IMG/VR virus record: IMGVR_UViG_3300010151_000085
Span: 1 to 30,829 of that record
Length of the DNA: 30,829 nucleotides
Direction: 5' to 3' (one strand)
Origin: a virus
Part shown: positions 1 through 6,113 of the stretch, piece after piece
How positions within the stretch are numbered: the first letter of the stretch is position 1
How the letters are laid out: each line of letters starts with the position of its first letter
Program-made: the position numbers and the translations under genes
The notes under the pieces: generated by a model
Seen by the model: the letters and a program-made list of their open reading frames with translations, nothing else
What the model was told of the DNA's origin: nothing
Databases searched by the model: none

Positions 1-35
1 CGGTCCGATGTGATGAGAAATTAAGTAAATTTTAA
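1..35 (+). CDS. possible 3' end of an upstream gene (partial)
   Basis: Reading from base 3, an open frame ends in RCDEKLSKF and a TAA at 33-35. The fragment is too short to assign. Another frame from base 1 also stays open until a TAA at 22-24, so the frame choice is a guess. If real, its stop lies just before the -35 element of the exonuclease promoter. Confidence 0.25.
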   Translation, partial: VRCDEKLSKF

Positions 36-36
36 G

Positions 37-64
37 TTGATATTCAACAAATTTAGTATATAAT
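37..64 (+). promoter_or_regulatory. sigma70-type promoter for the exonuclease gene
   Basis: TTGATA (37-42), a 16-bp spacer and TATAAT (59-64) form a near-consensus host-type promoter. Transcription would start near 71, only about a dozen bases before the ATG at 83. An AAAGGTG sequence just upstream of the ATG can serve as ribosome-binding site. This suggests early or middle expression by host polymerase holoenzyme (inference). Confidence 0.6.
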
Positions 65-82
65 GCGAAAGGTGATTTTATT

Positions 83-739
83 ATGAAGCAATTTAACCAT
101 GTAGCCTTAGATGAGAACTTCAGCGATTTAACAACCATTCATGAAGATGGCAAAAGAATCTATGTTACACCAGAAGGGCAATACCCTTCAGTGACCACAG
201 TGACTGGGTGGGAAAAGAGAAAGTTCTTTGCCAAGTGGCGAGCAGAAAATCCCACAGAGTCTCGTCGTGTTCTCAGTCGAGGCAACAAACTACACAGTCT
301 AATTGAAGACTACATCAACAATAATCTTGAATCGGTAGACACATGTGAACTGCCTATTAAAGATTTGTTTATTCAAATACAACCAGAACTAGACAACATC
401 GACAATGTTCTAGCACAAGAAGTTTCTCTTTGGTCTTCTACTCTAGAATTAGCAGGCCGAGTTGACTGTGTTGCAGAATACAATGGTAAACTTTCAATCA
501 TTGACTTCAAGGGTTCTACACGACCGAAGAGAAAATCAGACATCAAAAATTACTTCATGCAAGCAACTGCATATGCCATCATGTGGCAAGAGATGACTGG
601 TAAACCGATTGATAATATTGTAATTTTGATTGCATCCGAAGATGGTGTTCCTCAAGTCTTTGAAGATAAACCAAACAGATATGCAAAAGCATTATTGAAT
701 GCTATTCGAAGTTATCAAGAAGAGATGTCAATCAATTAA
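83..739 (+). CDS. MGME1/RecB/Cas4-like PD-(D/E)XK exonuclease
   Basis: This 218-residue protein has the motif order of the RecB/Cas4/MGME1 nuclease clade. There is a YPSVTTV segment (34-40), a helix with RGNKLH (His71), Glu113, AGRVD (Asp128), IIDFK (Asp141 and Lys143, the D-x-K pair) and QATAYA (Gln160, Tyr164, the QxxxY motif). These residues should bind two metal ions and cut ssDNA ends. Exonucleases of this type are common in T4-like marine phages, where a role in recombination, replication or host DNA breakdown is usually assumed. The four-cysteine iron-sulphur cluster of Cas4 is absent, so it is closer to MGME1 or lambda-exo types. It is preceded by its own promoter and ends 5 bases before the stop of the convergent gene, with no terminator seen between them. 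The biological role is inferred. Confidence 0.8.
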   Translation: MKQFNHVALDENFSDLTTIHEDGKRIYVTPEGQYPSVTTVTGWEKRKFFAKWRAENPTESRRVLSRGNKLHSLIEDYINNNLESVDTCELPIKDLFIQIQPELDNIDNVLAQEVSLWSSTLELAGRVDCVAEYNGKLSIIDFKGSTRPKRKSDIKNYFMQATAYAIMWQEMTGKPIDNIVILIASEDGVPQVFEDKPNRYAKALLNAIRSYQEEMSIN

Positions 740-744
740 CATAA

Positions 745-1821
745 TCAAGTAGCATAGTAGGAATAGTTTATTCCCGCATCTATGGTTCCTCTGACATAAA
801 CTTTATTTAAATTGTCTACTTCAATGAATACCTCTTCTCTGTCATCTAAATCCCAACCACCAGTCATTGCTGATGTGGAACCTGCGACAGAATCGTAAGA
901 AACAGTAAGAGTACCGGAACCGTGTGTATTTTTAACTCGAACACCAGATTGTAGTGTTGTAGAAGTAGTTCTGAGTTGAATGCCGCCCGATCCACCATAT
1001 GCACCACCAGTGCCGGCAGTACTTGATCCCATTACTACTGGATTGTCTACAGAAATGCTTCCAATTCCGATTGTTACTCCGCCTGCGATTGCAGCAATTG
1101 CGGCAGTCATACCACCTGTTGCTTCAATAAGAACGGTACTTCCTTTAGCACTACCAGTCCAACCATTTACGCTTCTAATGTCTGCTGAAAGTCCACCGAT
1201 TCGATAAGTACCATCTGCTCCAGTACCACCAACTTTAATGCTGTGGATGTCTGATGCAATTCTTCTTAATTTTGCGGATATTGTTCCTACAAAAGCACCT
1301 GTAGCGGCAATTGCATGTGCTGAAGTACCATATCCACCTGTTGCAGACGAATCTGTTGTAGCACCAACATGTGGGATTGCTCCGCCCGCAGTAGAACCTG
1401 CGATTGGTACATAATGTCCACCACTTGTTCCTGCGACTGCAATTGTTGCGGTTGCACCTGGTCCATAAATCAATAGACTTGCGGCAGAACCACCTTGATT
1501 TCTAATATTAACATCAATCATTCTTGAGGTTGAAGATGCAATAGCGGTAGTACTAACAGCCGAACCAGAAGAATCTCTCATTTGTATTGGAATTGGGGCA
1601 TTTCCTGATCCCGTTGTCGCTCCAGAGGATACAGCATCGTCCGCCCAATAAAATTCACCAGTTGATCCCCATGCAAGTTTGACAACCTGAACTTCCATTT
1701 GGGTTGCGCCTGCTCCAGAGGATAGCCCAAGTCCCGTGCCGGTTAGAAAGGTTTCTGTAGCGATCATGGCACCACTGGTTCCTGCGGCCGCCGAAAGTTG
1801 AACTCCGCCTTGTTTTGGCAT
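745..1821 (-). CDS. Gly/Ala/Ser/Thr-rich virion-type protein, decoration/adhesin-like
   Basis: The 358-residue product is dominated by Gly, Ala, Ser and Thr with no cysteine. Most of it is short beta-prone repeats separated by glycine turns. The last 70 or so residues look like a compact beta domain seen at the ends of phage virion proteins: GVRVKN, then a Gly/Thr-rich stretch, then EEVFIEVDNLNKVYV. This suggests a head decoration, fibre or other surface protein, but no family is firmly recognised. An AGGAG lies 7 bases before the ATG, and TATAAATA and TATACATA elements on this strand (1910-1903, 1860-1853) fit T4-type late transcription. It is isolated on the minus strand among replication and regulatory genes. 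A true gene is likely from the ribosome-binding site, promoter elements and unbroken frame; the function is uncertain. Confidence 0.7.
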   Translation of the reverse strand: MPKQGGVQLSAAAGTSGAMIATETFLTGTGLGLSSGAGATQMEVQVVKLAWGSTGEFYWADDAVSSGATTGSGNAPIPIQMRDSSGSAVSTTAIASSTSRMIDVNIRNQGGSAASLLIYGPGATATIAVAGTSGGHYVPIAGSTAGGAIPHVGATTDSSATGGYGTSAHAIAATGAFVGTISAKLRRIASDIHSIKVGGTGADGTYRIGGLSADIRSVNGWTGSAKGSTVLIEATGGMTAAIAAIAGGVTIGIGSISVDNPVVMGSSTAGTGGAYGGSGGIQLRTTSTTLQSGVRVKNTHGSGTLTVSYDSVAGSTSAMTGGWDLDDREEVFIEVDNLNKVYVRGTIDAGINYSYYAT

Positions 1822-1852
1822 GACACTTCTCCTATAATATCTTTATCATTAT

Positions 1853-1860
1853 TATGTATA
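1853..1860 (-). promoter_or_regulatory. weak late-promoter-like element TATACATA
   Basis: The minus strand reads TATACATA, one mismatch from the T4 late element TATAAATA. It would give a leader of about 26 bases for the minus-strand virion-type gene. It is an alternative to, or a second copy of, the perfect element at 1910-1903. Confidence 0.3.
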
Positions 1861-1865
1861 AGTAG

Positions 1866-1893
1866 TTGACATTGTGTTTAATTGTAGTAACAT
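1866..1893 (+). promoter_or_regulatory. possible sigma70-type promoter for the gp33-like gene
   Basis: TTGACA (1866-1871), a 16-bp spacer and TAACAT (1888-1893; 4 of 6 consensus positions) lie upstream of the gp33-like start. The -35 box is perfect and the -10 box is poor, so it may need an activator. It is the best plus-strand promoter candidate in the 100-base divergent gap. Confidence 0.35.
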
Positions 1894-1902
1894 GCACCTA
1901 TA

Positions 1903-1910
1903 TATTTATA
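1903..1910 (-). promoter_or_regulatory. T4-type late promoter TATAAATA
   Basis: The minus strand reads a perfect TATAAATA, the -10 element recognised by the T4 late sigma gp55. Transcription would start near 1897 and give a leader of about 75 bases for the minus-strand virion-type gene. In AT-rich DNA this octamer occurs by chance several times per 30 kb, so the call rests on its position in a divergent gap. The element lies directly over the upstream edge of the gp33 ribosome-binding site on the other strand. Confidence 0.5.
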
Positions 1911-1921
1911 GGAGATCATAT

Positions 1922-2134
1922 ATGGATGTCTCGGAATTAGAATTTTGCCAGTCGGTAGAAGAAAATTTAAAAGAATGTGATGGGTATATTGAGGCTGTAA
2001 TTGAGGCTTGTATTCGTCACAACATCGATCTTCGCGCCGGCGCGAAATTGATCTCTCAGCCAATTATTGAAAAAATTCAAAGTGAAGGTGAAAATACCAA
2101 TCTCCTTCCTAAATTTTCAAAATTACCAGTGTAA
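1922..2134 (+). CDS. 33: gp33-like late transcription coactivator (small)
   Basis: This 70-residue acidic, helical protein begins MDVSELEFCQ and ends LLPKFSKLPV. In T4, gp33 bridges RNA polymerase and the sliding clamp and, with sigma gp55, switches on late promoters. The size and predicted all-helical fold fit short gp33 homologues of marine T4-like phages. So does the position, two genes upstream of gp32 (T4 has 33-59-32). The ATG at 1922 is chosen because AGGAG (1910-1914) lies 7 bases upstream; an in-frame extension to 1874 has no ribosome-binding site. The hydrophobic C-terminal tail could be a clamp- or polymerase-binding peptide (inference). A 16-bp GC palindrome lies inside the coding sequence at 2031-2046. 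The family call is from memory of the family pattern and synteny, not from an alignment. Confidence 0.6.
   Translation: MDVSELEFCQSVEENLKECDGYIEAVIEACIRHNIDLRAGAKLISQPIIEKIQSEGENTNLLPKFSKLPV
2031..2046. repeat. 16-bp perfect GC-rich palindrome
   Basis: TTCGCGCCGGCGCGAA is identical to its reverse complement and has 12 G/C of 16 in an AT-rich phage. In RNA it could fold as a 6-bp stem with a CCGG loop. It lies in the middle of the gp33-like gene and encodes Leu-Arg-Ala-Gly-Ala-Lys. Confidence 0.9.
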
Positions 2135-2143
2135 GGATATATT

Positions 2144-2818
2144 ATGCTATTTGATATTGATGATGTAGAACTTGACGTAAAAGGTGTATGGCACATTGGC
2201 GCACATCATGGACAAGAATATAAATCGTTCAGAGACATGGGTGTTAAAAATCACATATTCTTTGAACCCCTACCTTCTAATTATGAAAAACTTCTTAAAA
2301 ATATAGAGTCTTACGATTCAGATGGATTTAATGTAAAAACAGAAAATATTGCTTTAGGGTCAGAAGATGCAGAAAAGACAATGTATGTTGAAACTGCAAA
2401 TAATGGGATGTCTTGTTCTCTACTAAAACCTCAAATACATCTTCAACTATATCCCGGCATAGAATTTAACGAAGAAGCCACCGTTTCACAAACATCTCTT
2501 GATAATTACGTTTCTGAAAACAACATCAACACAGATGATTTTAATTTCATTATGATTGATGTTCAAGGATATGAATTAGAAGTGTTTAATGGAGCCAAAG
2601 AAACTCTGAAATGTGTAGATTACATTTTCACCGAAGTTAATTTTGTTGATGTGTATCAAGATTGTGCCAAGGTAGATGAGTTAGATAAATTTTTAGGGGA
2701 ATATGGCTTTAAGAGAGTCGAAACAGTAAATGTCGCCAATGCCTGGGGAGACGCCTTTTACACAAAGAAAGAATATAAAAAGAAAAATAAATTCAAAATC
2801 TCAGGATTACCTGTTTGA
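2144..2818 (+). CDS. FkbM-family SAM-dependent methyltransferase
   Basis: The 224-residue protein has a class I methyltransferase layout. WHIGAHHGQE (16-25) corresponds to the glycine-rich SAM loop, FFEPLPSNYE (39-48) to the acidic residue binding the ribose, and FIMIDVQGYELEVFNGA (135-151) to the FkbM signature D-x-x-G-x-E-x-x-x-L/F-x-G-A. Family members O-methylate sugars or other hydroxyls. In marine phages the substrate is unknown and could be host surface glycan, phage glycan or a small molecule. AAGGA precedes the ATG at 2144 by 7 bases and the gene follows gp33 by 9 bases, so the two are probably co-transcribed. Its stop codon lies inside the -35 box of the gp32 promoter. The last residues (KFKISGLPV) resemble the end of the preceding gp33-like protein (KFSKLPV). 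Confidence 0.85.
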   Translation: MLFDIDDVELDVKGVWHIGAHHGQEYKSFRDMGVKNHIFFEPLPSNYEKLLKNIESYDSDGFNVKTENIALGSEDAEKTMYVETANNGMSCSLLKPQIHLQLYPGIEFNEEATVSQTSLDNYVSENNINTDDFNFIMIDVQGYELEVFNGAKETLKCVDYIFTEVNFVDVYQDCAKVDELDKFLGEYGFKRVETVNVANAWGDAFYTKKEYKKKNKFKISGLPV

Positions 2819-2842
2819 CATGGGTCATTCTTGAGGTATAAT
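2815..2842 (+). promoter_or_regulatory. consensus sigma70-type promoter for gene 32
   Basis: TTGACA (2815-2820), a 16-bp spacer and TATAAT (2837-2842) match both host consensus boxes perfectly. The -35 box contains the TGA stop of the methyltransferase gene (2816-2818). Transcription should start near 2849 and give a leader of about 40 bases to the gp32 ATG. Such a strong promoter fits the need for stoichiometric amounts of the ssDNA-binding protein. Confidence 0.75.
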
Positions 2843-2888
2843 ACATATTGTAACACATCGTACACTACGCACATATAGGAGAAAACAT

Positions 2889-3773
2889 ATGTCATTTGAA
2901 AACATGAAAAGTAGTTCAATGTCCAGTTTCGAGAAGTTGACTGGCGAATTAGACAAACTCTCAAAGAAGAGTGAGTCATACAAAGACGACCGAATTTGGA
3001 AGCCAGAATTGGATAAGGCATCTAATGGATATGCAGTCATTAGGTTTTTACCTGCACCCAAAGACGAAGAACTCCCGTGGGTTCGTGTCTTTAATCATGG
3101 GTTCAAAGGACCTGGTGGTTGGTACATCGAAAACTCTCGTACTACACTTGGCGAAAAAGACCCAGTATCGGAGATGAACACCCAACTATGGAATAGTGGT
3201 ATTGAATCTGATAAGGATATTGCAAGAAATCGCAAGCGTCGATTGAGTTACTACTCAAATATTCTTGTTGTTTCTGACCCCAAGAATCCTGAGAATGAGG
3301 GTAAAATATTCCTCTACAAATTCGGTAAGAAGATTTTCGATAAGATTATGGAAAAGATGCAGCCAGAGTTTGAAGATGAAACTGCAATCAATCCGTTTGA
3401 TTTTTGGGGTGGTGCAAACTTCCGCCTTAAGGTTCGTAAGGTTGCAGGATTTGTTAATTACGACAAGAGCGAATTTGAAGATGCATCACCGCTACTTGAC
3501 GGAGATGATGCACAACTTGAAGAATTGTGGCAGAAGCAATATTCTCTGGCAGAGTTCAACGACCCATCCAACTTTAAACCTTATGGTGAATTGAAGACTA
3601 AACTTGAAACTGTCCTTGGTGGTAATATTAGATTCACAGAAACAGCAGAATCCACCACAGAACAGCAGTTATCTCCTTCCACAAAAGTATCAGAGGAAAG
3701 CAATAGCGTCAGTGAAACTGTTGATGATGATGACGCATTGTCCTACTTTGAGAAATTGGCAAACGAAAGTTAA
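2889..3773 (+). CDS. 32: gp32 single-stranded DNA-binding protein
   Basis: The 294-residue protein matches T4 gp32 through its OB-fold core. Clear landmarks are FNHGFK (68-73), WYIEN (78-82), SYYSNILVVSDP (120-131), ENEGKIFLYKFGKKI (135-149), WGGANFRLKV (173-182) and VAGFVNYDKSEF (185-196). It coats ssDNA cooperatively and coordinates replication, recombination and repair. The N-terminal arm (about 1-20) is Ser/Met-rich and basic further on. The C-terminal tail is Asp/Glu-rich (279-294) and should be the partner-binding tail. T4 gp32 holds zinc with His64, Cys77, Cys87 and Cys90; here the His is kept (His70), Cys77 is Ser83, and no cysteine occurs in the whole protein, so this is a zinc-free form. 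AGGAG lies 7-8 bases before the ATG. The gene has its own strong promoter and a terminator directly after it. Confidence 0.96.
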   Translation: MSFENMKSSSMSSFEKLTGELDKLSKKSESYKDDRIWKPELDKASNGYAVIRFLPAPKDEELPWVRVFNHGFKGPGGWYIENSRTTLGEKDPVSEMNTQLWNSGIESDKDIARNRKRRLSYYSNILVVSDPKNPENEGKIFLYKFGKKIFDKIMEKMQPEFEDETAINPFDFWGGANFRLKVRKVAGFVNYDKSEFEDASPLLDGDDAQLEELWQKQYSLAEFNDPSNFKPYGELKTKLETVLGGNIRFTETAESTTEQQLSPSTKVSEESNSVSETVDDDDALSYFEKLANES

Positions 3774-3798
3774 TATTTTAATATATCGTTTTGTCAAG

Positions 3799-3829
3799 AA
3801 TCTCCACCTTTCATCGGGTGGAGATTTTT
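3799..3829 (+). terminator. intrinsic terminator after gene 32
   Basis: AATCTCCACC (3799-3808) pairs perfectly with GGTGGAGATT (3817-3826) around an 8-base loop, followed by a run of T to 3829. It lies 25 bases after the gp32 stop and 2 bases before the end of the convergent tape-measure gene. On the minus strand the same hairpin has a weak T tract, so it may end both transcripts but is oriented best for gp32. Confidence 0.85.
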
Positions 3830-3831
3830 AA

Positions 3832-5925
3832 TTATGACCATCCCTTTAGATTGTGTTGTGTGTTATCTAAAAGTGCAATTCTTTCCCTATCCATAAATGA
3901 TGTTTCATCATATGGATCGGCATTATAGTTTGTGTTTTGTTGGACAGAAACGGATGGTGCATTTGTAATAGCCAACCCAGTTCCGGGCATGGTTCCGCCT
4001 CCAGCAAACGATGCAATAAATCTATTTGATGCATTTACATCAAGAGCAATTGCTCCCGGGACGCCATTAACGTTTGGGCCCATTGACTGCGGCTTAATTT
4101 TTTGTTTTGTGTTATGCTCTTCTAATAGTCTATGGTAATTTTGTATGCCTGGATCTAACTCATAATATCCTCGGCCGTATTTTGGAAGCACCCATTTCAT
4201 TCCACTTTCTTTTAGGAGATCTCTTGATATCGTTCCCCTTGGGCCCCCGCGATCAGACTTGTGCGATGAATAATCGTTTTCTGGATTGAGAAACCACATT
4301 CGTTGCTTTAGACTATTCAGATAAGCCTTATCCTGACTCTCAAACATTCCCATATCGTTGTAAATGCTGTTTAAGATTTGTTGCGAGGCCCCCCAATTAT
4401 TTTTATGCATATGCATAGCATTTACTATGTCGCTCTGATTTCTCGGCATAGTACCTCTGACTAAATAGGCTCGCTCATCTATTAAACCTTCAGCAGCGCC
4501 CATCAATGAATTTGCTTCAACGTGTTCATCATTGTTTCGTGCTGCAAGGGCGGCCCTCATGGTTTCTATTATTTGAGTTTCGTTAATATCTAATTTATTT
4601 TTTGCTATTTCTATATTATTGGATTGACTGTCGAGCCAGGCATTTCCCGTAGATGTTCGGGTTCTATTAGGATCAAAAATGACACTACCCGATCCTGGCA
4701 CTATGTTCCCAAACATATCCATTTCAGTACCACTGGTGAGTGATCTTGTTATGCCTTCTGGATCGATATATGACCCTGATGAATTAATTGCTGCATTTAG
4801 TTTAGTTGTTGTGTGTTCTGCATCTCGAATCATTGCTTGACCGATTTGCCATAACGTTTCTGTGATACCAAAAGAAATCAACCCACCGGCGATTCGACTA
4901 CTGGAGGCAATTGCTTTTGCACCAGCACTTAACCTACCCATTCTTGTTGTTGTCGCTGCCCCGGATCTGGACCCGGCCCAAAGAGCGGCAAGACCACCGC
5001 CGCCACCAGCAGAACTTCCCAATCTTGCTCCTATCGCCGTGGCCGCTCCACCAAGCATCCATTGGCCGACACGGGTTTTAGCAATCCATCTTGCTGCTCC
5101 CCCCACTGGGCCTGCAAGCATTGCAGCAATTATGGCATTGTCCATCGTAGCGATGTCGCCAAGTCCACCGCCGTCGTCACCGTCAGCCCCTGCTGCACCA
5201 CCGCCGCTTGCCATGATTATGGAAGGATGCTTAACCATGTCTCGTATTTCTTCCAACAAGTCGATAACAACATTTTCTTTTTGTTTTACTTCTTGGACTC
5301 GTACTTCTTGTTTTCTTCTTACTTCTTCTTTTTCAGCAGGCGTATCATCTGTACTTTGTTCTGATACGACACCAAGATCGGACTCTGCCATTCGTAAACG
5401 AAGTTCTGCGTGGGACCTTTTGCGGGAATTCGCACCTTTACTTCCGGGAACTGTTGCTAAATACCCACCAAACTTACTTCCAAATATTGTAGTGAATATA
5501 CTTGTTCCATATCCTTGTGTTGATTTAGATCTCTCTTCTCTTAATGCGTGTTTTCTTGCTTTACCAACACCACCCATGGCAATAGATGCGTATTCGCTTA
5601 AAAAATCACCCTCTGCACCATCAACTTCTGTGCTTACTTTTGCGATTTCTTGTATTCGTTTGCTGATGTCCTTTAGCCGCTTCGAATCTGCTTTTGTTCC
5701 TTCGTCTATAAGTTTTTTTATTTCACTTTTGAGAAGATTGGTGGATCCTTTCAGTTCATTATCTGATTTTCCAAACAAAGCACTAAGTTCTGCTTGTGAT
5801 TCTGAGACTTCTTTAATAACATCACGAATTGATTCTCTGCTCAATTCGCCAATAGATAAAGTCGAGCGAACATTTTTCTTTGCCTCTATTATTTTATCTT
5901 CAAGTTGTCGAATTCTATCTTCCAT
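3832..5925 (-). CDS. probable tail tape measure / gp29-like hub protein
   Basis: The 697-residue protein has charged, heptad-like helices in residues 1-100 and a basic Glu/Lys/Arg coiled-coil stretch at about 165-230. A Gly/Ala-rich hydrophobic region follows at about 239-365, with segments such as AIIAAMLAGPVGGAA and IAGGLISFGITETLW, and the rest is mostly polar. Coiled coils followed by hydrophobic segments are typical of tape-measure proteins, which set tail length and are threaded into the host membrane. Its position directly after a frameshifting tail chaperone supports this, as does the gp26/gp54 neighbourhood; T4 gp29 (590 residues) plays this role. No gp29 sequence motif was recognised with certainty. 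Its ATG overlaps the TAA of the -1 frame gp26 extension (TAATG) and has no clear ribosome-binding site, so it probably relies on translational coupling. Confidence 0.65.
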   Translation of the reverse strand: MEDRIRQLEDKIIEAKKNVRSTLSIGELSRESIRDVIKEVSESQAELSALFGKSDNELKGSTNLLKSEIKKLIDEGTKADSKRLKDISKRIQEIAKVSTEVDGAEGDFLSEYASIAMGGVGKARKHALREERSKSTQGYGTSIFTTIFGSKFGGYLATVPGSKGANSRKRSHAELRLRMAESDLGVVSEQSTDDTPAEKEEVRRKQEVRVQEVKQKENVVIDLLEEIRDMVKHPSIIMASGGGAAGADGDDGGGLGDIATMDNAIIAAMLAGPVGGAARWIAKTRVGQWMLGGAATAIGARLGSSAGGGGGLAALWAGSRSGAATTTRMGRLSAGAKAIASSSRIAGGLISFGITETLWQIGQAMIRDAEHTTTKLNAAINSSGSYIDPEGITRSLTSGTEMDMFGNIVPGSGSVIFDPNRTRTSTGNAWLDSQSNNIEIAKNKLDINETQIIETMRAALAARNNDEHVEANSLMGAAEGLIDERAYLVRGTMPRNQSDIVNAMHMHKNNWGASQQILNSIYNDMGMFESQDKAYLNSLKQRMWFLNPENDYSSHKSDRGGPRGTISRDLLKESGMKWVLPKYGRGYYELDPGIQNYHRLLEEHNTKQKIKPQSMGPNVNGVPGAIALDVNASNRFIASFAGGGTMPGTGLAITNAPSVSVQQNTNYNADPYDETSFMDRERIALLDNTQHNLKGWS

Positions 5926-6113
5926 TATTGTTTGCTCATTTGTTCCATTTTCTTATTTTCTTCTTTGATGTGTTCTATTAATAAGTTTGTGTATATTTCT
6001 CTCTCCCACGGCATCATATTCTCTAACTCTTCAAGAGAATATTTGTGATGTTGCATCATTTGGAAGTTTAACTTGTAATACAACATCAGCGTTTCATGGG
6101 AGAGACTTAGAGA
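5925..6113 (-). CDS. -1 frameshift extension of gp26 (tail chaperone GT-like part)
   Basis: A -1 shift at the T7 run (6119-6113) leads from gp26 into 62 more codons ending in TAA at 5927-5925. The added peptide begins SLSLSHETLM and contains MMQHHKYSLEELENMMPW followed by EREIY and a charged Lys/Glu tail, a well-structured helical sequence rather than noise. The full fusion, starting at 6802, would be about 292 residues. An internal ATG at 6086 could start a 53-residue protein on its own, but no clear ribosome-binding site is seen. Lambda gpG/gpGT and many other long-tailed phages use such a fusion as a chaperone for the next-encoded tape measure, which is the arrangement here. The stop overlaps the next gene's ATG, showing that this frame is under selection. 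The alternative is one missing T in the homopolymer, giving one continuous gene. Confidence 0.75.
   Translation of the reverse strand, partial: SLSLSHETLMLYYKLNFQMMQHHKYSLEELENMMPWEREIYTNLLIEHIKEENKKMEQMSKQ

Noticed and set aside
980-1207. Plus-strand open frame rich in Pro/Val inside the Gly/Ala-rich gene
   Set aside because: It is the complement of a low-complexity coding sequence with no start signal.
1874-1921. N-terminal extension of the gp33-like gene
   Set aside because: It adds an odd Cys/Tyr/Arg stretch, begins without a ribosome-binding site and crosses the real AGGAG; the ATG at 1922 is better placed.
4862-5968. A 368-codon plus-strand open frame
   Set aside because: It is antisense to the tape-measure gene, is extremely Pro/Ser/Leu-rich as expected from the complement of Gly/Ala/Arg codons, and has no ribosome-binding site or domain.
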